From Anastrepha obliqua (lineage: Eukaryota > Arthropoda > Insecta > Diptera > Tephritidae), in assembly GCF_027943255.1 (NCBI RefSeq), contig NC_072892.1:166596792-166660791 (forward strand): DNA of 64,000 bases, written 5' to 3'. The translations under genes were made by a program, and so were the position numbers. Positions 11,290 to 22,943 of the stretch are shown in pieces. A model generated the notes under the pieces. It was given only the letters and a program-made list of their open reading frames with translations. It did not search any database and had not been told where the DNA came from. The stretch's first letter is position 1. Each line of letters begins with the position of its first letter.

Positions 11290-12485
11290 CATTTATAAAT
11301 ATTATAGGTGCTTGTTGGTGCAGAGGAGAGCATGCAGGTATAATTATTTTTCCCAGGCTTCACTCCGCTTTTCTGTTGTGGAAGTGACCGACAGATTTTT
11401 TTAGTGGCGCATATAATATTTTAGCACTAAAAAAATGTTACCCATCACTGGTAGCGATGAAACTTAAAGGTAATCAATCTGGTGACCATGGAAAATTTGA
11501 ATACGTACCGTGCCTTGTGATTTACTAGTACATAGAAGACCAGCACCTTCGCATAATTACTTCAAATGCCATCTTTCAAGACTTATAAAAGCCTGTGTGC
11601 TACTGAGCCGCTGCAGTTGTACACATTTTATTACATTTTATTGTATTGCGAATTATATATTCTTGAAGACTTCTGTATTCCTTTCCTCCTAATTGTTGTT
11701 TGCGTCTTCAGTTCGCTGTGGCAATACTTGGGATTTCTTTGATGTAAATTCCTCAGCTCTGCGAAGCCTTTCGCAATGCGTGTTTGAATTTTAAGCACCA
11801 CTTTGTATACGATTTTCACAATTCAAAGTGGTGCTGGGGCATCCATGCGAGGCACGTACTTATCAAACAATTTTACATAGCTTCCTCGTGGGCTGGAATT
11901 CTGCCTATTGTGTGCTCGTATTTGAATACGTGTGCATACTTTGGCTACTACGCCTAAAGGTATGTTTTAGCCATTGCCGTCATTGTGCCCACTTTATTTC
12001 CTCTTTCTCTCTCCAATACCGCTTCTGTTGTATTACTTCTTACCTGTGCGTTGGTTGATTTCCTTTTCAGTTTATTACTTGCTAATTTTTTCACCTTTCT
12101 AAGCGTCGCAAATGTTTGTCCTTGCATTCTGTGGTCGGGAAATTACTAAACTTCTTGATTCTTGTACGCATTCCTTTGTGTGCGTGTTATGTGCTTTCCT
12201 TTGGCACTTTGACTTTACCACCAAGCATATTTTAACAAACATTCTGCGTACTCCTGACTTCTGTTCTTTATAAGAACCAACAACACCAACAACAACAATA
12301 GGCCAACTTAGCTGCCCAGCCACTGACTTCCTCATCGCCTGCTATTATACGTTTACTCATCGCATACTGTGGGCAAAGTATTTGCATTTTTGTCATGTTT
12401 TTCATTTAAGTAAAAACAAAAAAATAAAAAAAATAAAATGAATTGGAATAAGAGGGAAATATTTTATGAAAGCATAAAAGAGAAT
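11290..12485. other. Unique non-coding stretch
   Basis: No supported gene. Short open frames on both strands lack domains. The end of this stretch lies just downstream of the candidate minus-strand poly(A) site at about 12490, so it would be intergenic for that gene. Confidence 0.45.
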
Positions 12486-12489
12486 AAGG

Positions 12490-12731
12490 AAAACTCACTC
12501 GGCTGGTGTTTATTAAATTCCTTTGACATAGCACAAGCGGCAACAGCACCAATCCGGCAATCCTTCCGACTGTTTTGCCTCAGCAATTGTCACCTTCGCT
12601 CTGTTGCCCTCAGCCTGCGTCAGCACAGCTGATGCGCTGCTTGTCTTAGGTGCCGTTAATGGATTTGAATTTGAGCTTTAGGAAGTTGCGACGAAAGTTG
12701 TCGGTTGTGTTTGTGGTGAATGCTGGAATGT
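12490..12731 (-). CDS. Candidate 3'-terminal exon of an unidentified host gene
   Basis: On the minus strand a pyrimidine-rich acceptor (TTTTGTCTTTTTGATGCCTCAG, read as two halves, AG at 12732-12733) is followed by an open phase-2 exon. It encodes IPAFTTNTTDNFRRNF and LKLKFKSINGT and then stops at 12646-12648. About 130 bases further a perfect AATAAA (12509-12514, minus) is followed by a GT-rich GAGTGAGTTTT, as expected for a poly(A) site near 12490. Acceptor, short basic C-terminal peptide, stop, 3' UTR and poly(A) signal are in the right order and spacing. I do not recognise the protein. The preceding exon is not found and would lie above 12.8 kb. Confidence 0.4.
12509..12514 (-). terminator. 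Poly(A) signal AATAAA of the candidate terminal exon
   Basis: A perfect AATAAA on the minus strand, 132 bases past the stop at 12646, with a GT-rich element 10-20 bases further. Confidence 0.4.
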
Positions 12732-12734
12732 CTG

Positions 12735-13325
12735 AGGCATCAAAAAGACAAAATAAATTCATGATATGAAAGGAGTGAATAAATGATAAAAGTGTTAGAT
12801 ATATTTAGAAACTTGGTAAAAAGTTTGGTGGTGTATCAAAAAGTTTGTCTTAGAAGTGCAGATTATGGGGTGGAAAATGTTTGAGTATTCAAGCAGAATA
12901 TGAAATTAAATTAAATTGCAGACTTTAAACGGAAAATTAAGAAAATTGCTGCCAATTATTAAAATATTCAAGTGGCAGAAATGCCATTTGCTGGGAACTT
13001 ATTTTTGGCAATTTAATGAATGCAAATCGAATAGGAAACTTAACTTTAATTTAACCAAATATTTATGCCGTGCAAAGCCGCTAAGAGTCACGCAAAGTCA
13101 AGTTCACAAGCACACAAAATATTTTTACGAACTAATTTTATTTTATTTTTTTTTTAATTTTATTTTTTTTTAATTTTATTTTTTATTTTTTTTTTACTGT
13201 TAAGGTTAATGAATTAATTAAACAATGTGATTTAAGCATTAGTGGCAAAGACCACCGGCCTTAAATTAGAATTAGTAATATTTATCGACAGCTTACTTTT
13301 CTAAAATACGCAAAAATTATTTTTA
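12735..13325. other. Non-coding stretch, probable intron
   Basis: No gene or mobile element recognised. It includes T-rich low-complexity sequence around 13136-13195. If the minus-strand terminal exon is real, this is its last intron. Confidence 0.4.
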
Positions 13326-14215
13326 TTAAGGGGGTATTCTGGTATAGACGCTTTAATTTTACTTATTTCTTAAACTAAGATAAAAAAATGGAAAACATTT
13401 TTACTATCCATTTTTTTATGGTTTTTATTAATATTGGAAAAGTATAAAAAAAAAATAAATAAAAAAAAATTAAAAAATTGTGGAATTACAGGCCGGTGGA
13501 GTGGGGGCTTCATAAACAACGGTGCTCCACGGTTGACATGATTCCAACCCTTTGGTGATCTAAAGCATACCAATTAAACAAAATTCTTCATTAGTTAGGC
13601 TGTCGCTATCGGATTTCGCCAAATGAAAGAAAAAAAAAATCACAAAATGGCGTCAACTGGAAAAAAAATTGTTTACCCTCTTTTTTTACCTTTTCTAATT
13701 TTTTAAAAATACTTTAAACTTAAATTTCTCAAAATCCGAGGCAGGCGCGATAGACAGATGTATATTAAAAAATTCTTATCAAACTTCAAAGCGATCGGTC
13801 AGGTAGAACTTGAGATATCATGACGACAATCTCAAAAAAAGTAGTTTTGAGAAAATCGCGTTTGAAGTTTGAGCAACAATTCCAATAGAATAACTTAGAT
13901 CACAATATTTACTATTCACTCTGGATTAATCGGCGATATATATCCAGGTATCGAATAAATAAAGGTTGTCTGGGATACAAAAGATTTTCTGGAAAGAACG
14001 AGTCGTCTAGTCGTCCGGTAACATCTGCCGTTCATTGTGCGATTCGCTCCACTCAGCTGGCTCAGACGCAACGTCACAAAATCCGCTGCATCTCCAAAAA
14101 TAATTCAAATTTTGAAAAATCCGTTGAAGGGCATGTTTTTGAAGGTCTAAGCTTGGAAAATATGCAAAAACCAAAATCGACTCTTTCAAATTTCTAGACA
14201 AGAATACCCTCTTAA
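13326..14215. mobile_element. TTAA-flanked non-autonomous DNA transposon, piggyBac-like
   Basis: TTAA at 13326-13329 and at 14212-14215 flank imperfect terminal inverted repeats: GGGGGTATTCTGGTATAG on the left and, reverse complemented, GAGGGTATTCTTGTCTAG on the right. TTAA duplication is the signature of piggyBac-like elements. The 880-bp interior has no transposase, only AT-rich sequence and a short GC-richer block near 13480-13560, so it is non-autonomous. Assignment to piggyBac rests on the TTAA alone. Confidence 0.55.
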
Positions 14216-14779
14216 GTGAGGAATCTAGACAGGTCGGAAAATGAATTGCTATTTAAGACATTTTTAGGGTGACAAAACTCTTTGTTAGCGTCTTTACATT
14301 ACTTCAACCCATAAGACTTCAGTGAGACCGAGTCAGTATCTGCATAATCTTTTAAGTCTCAATTTAAGTTTTTTTTTTATTTGATAACATTTTTTTACGG
14401 ATCCCCTAGGATTCAATTTTCTGTTCAAAAACTTAATGCGAAATGAATTCTGCATTTAAATGCAACAATTTTTTTTTCTTTTTTTTTTTGATTTTCTCCA
14501 TCAAAGGTATAATTTGGCATTCCGCTGAACTAAATAAACTTTTTTTTTATCATAAGATATTTTATAAAAAATTTGATTTCGGTTTTTTCAAACCTTTGCT
14601 TTTTTTTTAGTTTCTCCAATAAATTTTTTCTTAAATAAATTTTTGTTCTATTAAAAGATTTTTGAGGAAAATTTTCATTTTGTTTTTTTTTTTCAAACCA
14701 TTTTTTTTTCTTGTTTTTGTTTTTTGATTTCTCCATCAAAGGTATAATTTTGGGCTATTCAAATCAGTTCCGTCTAATT

Positions 14780-15920
14780 GCTCGACCAACGTAGGTACTG
14801 TAGATAGGTAGAAGTGGCAGTCGGTCTCAAAACCAACACACTTAGACGATTGCTGATCCGTTTTAATACCATAGAAGCAGTTAACCTGCTACTCCTTATT
14901 AAACCATTTTATTTGAAGTGCTAACCTATTGATTTGGCTGATGTTTATATCCCTTAAGTGATCTCTACCATTCAAGAACGATGAGCCAAAGTATCGTAAC
15001 CTACTGGCATACCACGCAGGACAGTAACACGAAAGATGTCTGACGGCCTCTTTCTCCTTCTCATTCTAGCAGTTTCTGTGATAGTCGAAATGAGGTACGT
15101 TCAATCTTGGAGCATCTCGACCTAGAAGACAGTGGCCTGTGATCAAAGCAACTAACATAGAGACGTTCTTCCTTCACCTTTGAGCGCCTGACGCCCTATT
15201 TTAGTCAAATCCTTTTTGTAACGTTACATGTAAGACTATCAACCCACCTTGTGTTGGCTGAAGTGACAAGTGACTTGTATCACGCAGTTTATAGATTGAG
15301 AGGAGTTTTCTACAATTCCCATGCAAAGGGAGTGCCGAGTGGTAGTTCCCTTTCCCGCTAATTTGTCTGCTTTACAATTACATAGATGGCATGTCACTAT
15401 GCCTTGATACCCATATCAAATGGATGTCAGAGTAATGGATGTGGAAATTTTTCGCCATATAAAATGGATTTGGAAATATTCTGCCGTCTCGTTAAAAGAT
15501 GTCCGGCATTTGCGGACAATGATGAAATTAGTGACAACTCCACCAATAAATTTAATCGCCGCTTGATTCTCGGAGTAAATATAGATTACTCCCATATTTT
15601 TTCCTAACCAGACAGCTATCTCGTGAATGACTAAAACTTCAGCCTGAAATATGCCGATAAAGTAATTTGGAAGACAAGCCGAAACGCTTATTTTTGGCTT
15701 TTTATAGTCGACGCCACAGCCAACTTTACAGTCAAGCTTTGAGCCATAGTAAAGAACCGTAACCAGTTTTTCAACCAGGTATATTTATTGCCTACCCACT
15801 CCCGTCTAGTTGGAAATCTAGCACTAAATAACTTAATAGTTAAAAATAGTAGCTCATTGTTATTTTCACTGCCAACCGGTGTAGAGCTGACTAGCAGCAT
15901 TGAACAACTGCTCACAAGCC
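14780..15920 (-). mobile_element. Non-LTR retrotransposon 3' part with RNase H, heavily decayed
   Basis: The minus-strand translation in changing frames shows RNase H phrases: IFQAEVLVIHEIAVWL near 15600-15660, YSENQAAIKFIGGVVTN near 15530-15580 and NCKADKLAGKGTTT near 15350-15390. The C-terminal region follows: ALITGHCLLGRDAPRLNVPH near 15110-15170 and EKEAVRHLSCYCPAWYASRL near 15000-15060, with the C-x2-C-H-C-type knuckle. The order matches the LINEs at 5985, 40815 and 60655. At least four frame changes and stops are present. No RT is seen. Confidence 0.65.
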
Positions 15921-15924
15921 ACAC

Positions 15925-17095
15925 TCGATGAAGGCACGGATAGATATTTAAGCAAAAATTAAGGATAGAGAAATTATTACGAAAACTAAAAGTTGATGCA
16001 ATCCTTTATCAAAAAAATTAAATTCAATATTAAGACAAAATTCGGTTCTTTTTTGGCCGAAGTCGAAGCGTGAGCGAATTGAACTTTTGTGGCTTAGCAT
16101 GGCCAAATCCAAAGTTCGGTCGTTCTCTACATCGTTTTCAGATGCTATAGGTTTTATAAAATCCATAATAACCTAGTTCATTTTGTTTCCGCACACAAAA
16201 TTGTCTTAGAGTCCCCTTCGAGGAAATGATGGCCGATATGAGTTCCTACGGCGATGAAATTCAACATAATTTCTAGACCCTATTACAGTAACTATTCAGA
16301 GGGCAATGAAATTAAATTATCTGCGCATCTAAGCCTCAGTTGTCCTGCTTTTGTGTAATTTAAAGTTCTGCCAGAAAAGCTGTCAGAGGTTAATTGAAAC
16401 ACACTTAAAACTTTTTCTTACATTGCTTTTTAATTGTAGGAAATCTGCGAATCATATTATGTAAGCTCGTTCTTTTCACATACTCCATTTCTTTTTTTTA
16501 ACACCATCTCTTTGAAGTCAGAGTTATGATGTAGTGATGTAAGCTTTTGACTCTTCAATAAATCTCTGGTGTTTAATTTATATTCAGTCCTTTTCAACCC
16601 TTACTGAGTGAAATAATAAAGCGTTAAAGAAAAATAATATAGTTTCACGGTGCGCTTAATTTATTTATCAGCAAGAGATATTTAAAAAAACAAGAAGTTA
16701 TGAATTTTTTTTTTTTTACGGAGCCATATAAAAAAACTAGTTGTAAAGTAAAGGAAAGCCGAAAAATGATTATCCGTTGAGAAAGCTAAGTATATCGAAT
16801 CCATGATTTTTTTTTTGTTTTGTAAAAAATTACTTACCTTTTACTTTGTTAGCGTTTTTTGAAAATGAATCACTCGCACTTAAAATCTGTCTTATTTTTC
16901 ACCCACTTGCACAAAAGTTAGGTTATTTCGAAATGTCCTAAAACCATGGAAATTTTTTTTGCATTTATTGCTAAATTTATATTTGATGGATATATTATAA
17001 AATAGTTTGAATTATTTTGTAGTACTAAATTTGGAAATAAAATTTAGCCAGCACTGAAGGCCTTAGAAGCCAGTGTGCCAATTAAGTTAGGGTTA
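15925..17095. other. Unique non-coding stretch
   Basis: No supported gene. A short open stretch after a TTGTCTTAG at about 16195-16210 reads VPFEEMMADMSSYGDEIQHN and stops within 22 codons; there is no other sign that it is an exon. Confidence 0.4.
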
Positions 17096-17097
17096 TA

Positions 17098-18289
17098 GGG
17101 TGGGCAAAAAGTAAGGTAAATTTATTTGTCAAACTTCGCCGGATTAAAATTTCGCTCTAGTTATTTTTTTCATGAGTTTGCAGCACTTTTAATAACATCT
17201 AGGCCAACTTTTATGTGAATGGCATTATCAGTAAAATATTAACGCTTGTGTTTACCAAACGACCAAGAGTGCATTTTTCGATTTATATAATGTCTGATTT
17301 GATTGAGCAGAGAAGTGCCAGCAAATTTTTTTTGTGGAATGAAATTTCGGCTGCTGAAACGTTTAGCATGTTGCAGAAGGCATTTGGTGATTCGACCATG
17401 TCGCAGAAAAATGTTTATAAGTGGTACAAAGACTTCAAAGAAGGTCGAGAACGTGTTGATGACTTGGAGCGCTCCGGACGACCATCGACGTCAAAGCATG
17501 ACCAACACGTCAATAAAGTGAAGGAGTTAGTGCTCCAAAATCGTCAGTTGACTGTTAAAGACCTTACTGATATGATCGGAAGATCTCAATTTCTTGTCAA
17601 AAAGTCGTCGCGTTGATGTGTGTGTAACAATGCCTTCAGACTATCAGGACAAGCTCAAATGCATCATTACGGGAGATGAGACTTGGATTTATGCTTACGA
17701 TCCTGAAACAACCGACCGAAAAGAGTACGTCAAAATCGTTCAAAAATAAAGGTCATGATGACAGTTTTTTCGATTTTCGTGGTGTGGTGCACTATGAATT
17801 CCTTCCACCTGACCAAACTGTTAATAAGGAATATTATTTGAGCGTTATGGGTCGTTTACGTGAAGCAATTCGTCTAAAAAGACCAGAATTATGGGCCAAC
17901 AACTCTTGGTTTTTGCATCACGATAATGCACCGTCTCACACTGCACTCGTTCTTCGAGACCATTTCGCCCAAAATTTCACGCATATCGTCCCGCAACCAC
18001 CGTATTCACCTGATTTGGCTCCGTGTGACTTCTGGCTATTCCCAAAACTCAAGAGACCACTCCGGGGAACGCGTTTCGAGTCGATTGAGGAGATAAAAGC
18101 TGAATCGAAGAAGGTGCTGATGGCTATACCGGAAATGGACTATTTGGGATATTTCCGGGATTGGAAAAATCGTTGGCATAAGTGTATTTCATTGAGAGGG
18201 GACTATTTTGAAGGAGATGAAATTGACTTACAAGAATAAATAAAGATTTTTCATTTTACAACCACATTCACCTTACTTTTTGCGCACAG
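17098..18289 (+). mobile_element. Complete-length mariner with both inverted repeats (rosa-like)
   Basis: TA at 17096-17097 and 18290-18291 flank an element of 1192 bp. Terminal inverted repeats are GGGTGGGCAAAAAGTAAGGT on the left and, reverse complemented, CTGTGCGCAAAAAGTAAGGT on the right. It contains a transposase gene with two internal deletions, so the element is a full-length frame of mariner structure but inactive. The residue pattern (KEYYLSVM, DFWLFPKLKRPLRG) resembles the rosa group of mariners known from fruit flies, though that subfamily name is from memory of motifs only. Confidence 0.9.
17290..18239 (+). pseudogene. Mariner transposase, two deletions with frameshifts
   Basis: The start ATG at 17290 (MSDLIEQRSASKFFLW) is the family-type start; upstream in-frame residues have no match. 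Piece 1 (17290-17616) carries the N-terminal helix-turn-helix region, with NVYKWYKDFKEGRE and GRPSTSKHDQHVNKVKELV. Sequence is then lost around 17590, removing the linker before the catalytic core. ITGDETWIYAYDPET (first Asp) follows at about 17665-17710. A second loss at about 17725 precedes the last open frame to 18239. That frame keeps HHDNAPSHTA and YSPDLAPCDFWLF with exactly 34 residues between the Asps (DD34D). It lacks about 30-40 codons overall. Confidence 0.85.
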
Positions 18290-18294
18290 TATAT

Positions 18295-19580
18295 TGCATA
18301 TATCTCCTATAAATAATAATAACAAAATTGAGCCTGACCTGAAATACCATATGGCCCATATGCGGTAAAGGGTTAATACAAATGAACACTGTTTAATTTT
18401 TTGTTCTTAAATTTTTTTATTCCTCCTTCTTCTATTTTGATCTTCTCTTGCCGCAATGGTCACTTGTACTTTACTTCTATAAATGTGTGCCTTTGCAGCA
18501 GCCACACAACATTTCTCAACTAGTATGAAAAAGTGCCTTGGCAACATCCATAAATTAATTGTAATTTTACTTAAATATTGAATAAGGAATCGCACCGCTT
18601 TAAAAAGCCTGGCAATTTATTTTCAATCTGGCACTTATTACTTACCGCTGTTAACAACCACATAAAGCTTCAAAAGCCAACTAATTAAATGGGTCAAAAA
18701 AAAAAACTCCAACTCTGATTCTGACTGATTTTGAAAGTCCTGAACCTAAACTTAATCCTAAAGTACGCACCAAAAATGTATTTATTAAAAGTTACTATAT
18801 CCTCAAGATATTTCCAAAATACGCTAACGGCATTTGAGTAGAGCCAAAACCAGTTTTGAAGTTTTTAACAAATATCCTAATTGAAAATATTCACACAACA
18901 CAAATACTGCCTGTTGGTAAACAATAAACACAAAAATTCAAATAAAAAAAAATACGAAATATAACAAAAACAAATATTTCAGATAACAAACAGAATAATA
19001 ATAAAAACAAACGCAGACAACTTTTGTGTTTACCTATTCCTTCTCCCAGTGAGTGAGAATTAAGAAGGCATGGTGCCCCCAGCACGTCAGACTGATAGCT
19101 AAATCTAGCACAACGCTCTACTTCTTCGGTAACTCATTTCACGTAAGCGTTCCAACAATTGAATGAATGTTCTGCATATGTAAACTTGGCATTTAAATAG
19201 ATAAGAATCAGACATTTGAAAATTTTTCCTGTTGGTTTTGCATTCTGGGATTTAATTTCCTTTACTTTCCTTTCTTCAGAAAATTGTAACTAAATGTTAC
19301 CCCAACACATATGCAGATATACATATAGTATGTAACTGTGTACATTAAACCTGCGGGGAATATTGAAAATAGTCAAACACTTATTTGTTTCAGAACAAGT
19401 GAGAATTCACCAATGGCTGATGTTGTTGATGCTGCTGCTAATGGCGGCAGCTGCTCTCAGAGTGGGATAGTATGAAAGCAGAGAGGTTAAGTTAACAATC
19501 GCCTGTTGTGAGTGGAGTGCAGTGTAATTAATACGGCCTCTGAAGTAAAGTTTAAGTGGCTAACGTAACTTGGGACAGAA
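18295..19580. other. Unique non-coding stretch before the satellite
   Basis: No gene recognised. A possible acceptor (TTATTTGTTTCAG ending 19393) is followed by an ATG at 19412 and 21 codons rich in Asp/Ala/Gly before a stop. This is noted as weak exon-like sequence only. Confidence 0.4.
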
Positions 19581-22500
19581 AATTCATAAATTCATAAATT
19601 CATAAATTCATAAATTCATAAATTCATATATTCATAAATTCATATATTCATAAATTCATAAATTCACAAATTCATAAATTCATAGATTCATAAATTCATA
19701 AACTCATAAATTCATAAATTCATAAATTCATGAATTCATAAATTCATAAATTCATAAATTCATAAATTCATAAATTCATAAATTCATAAATTCATAAATT
19801 CATAAATTCATAAATTCATAAATTCATAAATTCATAAATTCATAAATTCATAAATTCATAAATTCATATATTCATAAATTCATAAATTCATAAATTCATA
19901 AGTTAATAAATTCATAAATTCATAAATTCATAAACTCATAAATTCATAAATTCATAAATTCATAAATTCATAAATTCATAAATTCATAAATTCATAAATT
20001 CATAAATTCATAAATTCATAAATTCATAAATTCATAAATTCATAAATTCATAAATTCATAAATTCATAAATTCATAAATTCATAAATTCATAAATTCATA
20101 AATTCATAAATTCATAAATTCATAAATTCATAAATTCATAAATTCATAAATTCATAAATTCATAAATTCATAAATTCATAAATTCATAAATTCATAAATT
20201 CATAAGTTAATAAATTCATAAATTCATAAATTCATAAATTCACGATTTCATTAAATCATAAATTCATAAATTCATAAGTTCACAAATTCATTAATTCATA
20301 AGTTCATAAATTCCTAAATTCATAAATTCATAAATTCATAAATTCATAAATTCATAAACTCATAGATTCATAAATTCATAAATTCATAAATTCATAAATT
20401 CATAAATTCATAAATTCATAAATTCATAAATTCATAAATTCATAAATTCATAAATTCATAAATTCATAAATTCATAAATTCATAAATTCATAAATTCATA
20501 AATTCATAAATTCATAAATTCATAAGTTCATAAATTCCTAAATTCATAAATTCATAAATTCATAAATTCATAAATTCATAAACTCATAGATTCATAAATT
20601 CATAAATTCATAAATTCATAAATTCATAAATTCATAAATTCATAAATTCACGATTTCATTAAATCATAAATTCATAAATTCATAAATTCACAAATTCATT
20701 AATTCATAAATTCATAAACTCATAAATTCATAAATTCATAAATTCATAAATTCATAAATTCATAAATTCATAAGTTAATAAATTCATAAATTCATAAATT
20801 CATAAATTCACGATTTCATTAAATCATAAATTCATAAATTCATAAGTTCACAAATTCATTAATTCATAAATTCATAAATTCATAAATTCATAAATTCATA
20901 AATTCATAAATTCATAAGTTAATAAATTCATAAATTCATAAATTCATAAATTCACGATTTCATTAAATCATAAATTCATAAATTCATAAGTTCACAAATT
21001 CATTAATTCATAAATTCATAAATTCATAAATTCATAAATTCATAAATTCATAAATTCATAAATTCATAAATTCATAAATTCATAAATTCATAAATTCATA
21101 AATTCATAAATTCATAAATTCATAAATTCATAAATTCATAAATTCATAAATTCATAAATTCATAAATTCATAAATTCATAAATTCATAAATTCATAAATT
21201 CATAAATTCATAAATTCATAAATTCATAAATTCATAAATTCATAAATTCATAAATTCATAAATTCATAAATTCATAAATTCATAAATTCATAAATTCATA
21301 AATTCATAAATTCATAAATTCATAAATTCATAAGTTAATAAATTCATAAATTCATAAATTCATAAATTCACGATTTCATTAAATCATAAATTCATAAATT
21401 CATAAGTTCACAAATTCATTAATTCATAAATTCATAAACTCATAAATTCATAAATTCATAAATTCATAAATTCATAAATTCATAAATTCATAAATTCATA
21501 AATTCATAAATTCATAAATTCATAAATTCATAAATTCATAAATTCATAAATTCATAAATTCATAAATTCATAAATTCATAAATTCATAAATTCATAAATT
21601 CATAAATTCATAAATTCATAAATTCATAAATTCATAAATTCATATATTCATAAATTCATAAATTCATAAATTCATAAGTTAATAAATTCATAAATTCATA
21701 AATTCATAAACTCATAAATTCATAAATTCATAAATTCATAAATTCATAAATTCATAAATTCATAAATTCATAAATTCATAAATTCATAAATTCATAAATT
21801 CATAAATTCATAAATTCATAAATTCATAAATTCATAAATTCATAAATTCATAAATTCATAAATTCATAAATTCATAAATTCATAAATTCATAAATTCATA
21901 AATTCATAAATTCATAAATTCATAAATTCATAAGTTAATAAATTCATAAATTCATAAATTCATAAATTCACGATTTCATTAAATCATAAATTCATAAATT
22001 CATAAGTTCACAAATTCATTAATTCATAAATTCATAAACTCATAAATTCATAAATTCATAAATTCATAAATTCATAAATTCATAAATTCATAAATTCATA
22101 AATTCATAAATTCATAAATTCATAAATTCATAAATTCATAAATTCATAAATTCATAAATTCATAAATTCATAAGTTCATAAATTCCTAAATTCATAAATT
22201 CATAAATTCATAAATTCATAAATTCATAAACTCATAGATTCATAAATTCATAAATTCATAAATTCATAAATTCATAAATTCATAAATTCATAAATTCATA
22301 AATTCATAAATTCATAAATTCATAAATTCATAAATTCATAAACTCATAAATTCATAAATTCATAAATTCATAAATTCATAAATTCATAAATTCATAAGTT
22401 CATAAATTCCTAAATTCATAAATTCATAAATTCATAAATTCATAAATTCATAAACTCATAGATTCATAAATTCATAAATTCATAAATTCATAAATTCATA

Positions 22501-22802
22501 AATTCATAAATTCATAAATTCATAAATTCATAAATTCATAAATTCATAAATTTATAAGTTCACAAATTCTTAAGTTCAAAAATTCATTAATTCATAAATT
22601 CATAAATTCATAAATTCATAAATTCATAAATTCATAAACTCATAAATTCATAAATTCATAAATTCATAAATTCATAAATTCATAAATTCATAAATTCATA
22701 AATTCATAAATTCATAAATTCATAAATTCATAAATTCATAAATTCATAAATTCATAAATTCATAAACTCATAAATTCATAAGTTCATAAATTCATAAATT
22801 CG
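19581..22802. repeat. 8-bp tandem satellite, about 400 copies of TTCATAAA
   Basis: The unit TTCATAAA (equally AATTCATA) repeats for 3222 bp with almost no insertions or deletions. Variant units occur in fixed clusters. One cluster (CACGATTTCATTAAATCATA) starts at 20241, 20649, 20809, 20953, 21369 and 21969; all spacings are exact multiples of 8 (408, 160, 144, 416, 600). A second cluster (CCTAAATT...AAACTCATAGATTC) starts at 20313, 20537, 22185 and 22409, spaced 224, 1648 and 224. No reading frame is open across it because TAA recurs in all phases. Confidence 0.97.
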
Positions 22803-22941
22803 TTAAATAAAAAGTTTCCTATCTGCAAGGAACCGTTGATACTTCCAAGTCCCAAACCGCTTATATGAAATTTCAAGGGTAATCGATATCCTTAATTCAC
22901 TAGAATTTGCTCAAAGTTATTTATTTTCAAATTTACATATA
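22803..22941. other. Short unique flank of the satellite
   Basis: Nothing recognised between the end of the 8-bp array and the Tc1 element. Confidence 0.5.
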
Positions 22942-22943
22942 TA

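Noticed and set aside
16195..16275. 22-codon open stretch VPFEEMMADMSSYGDEIQHN after TTGTCTTAG
   Set aside because: Weak acceptor, very short, and no upstream exon or poly(A) context.
19391..19475. Acceptor-like TTTGTTTCAG followed by ATG and 21 Asp/Ala/Gly-rich codons
   Set aside because: No convincing donor follows and the codons derive from a GTT/GCT trinucleotide stretch. Too little to call an exon.
19581..22802. CRISPR-like array
   Set aside because: Units are contiguous 8-mers with no spacers, in a eukaryotic context.
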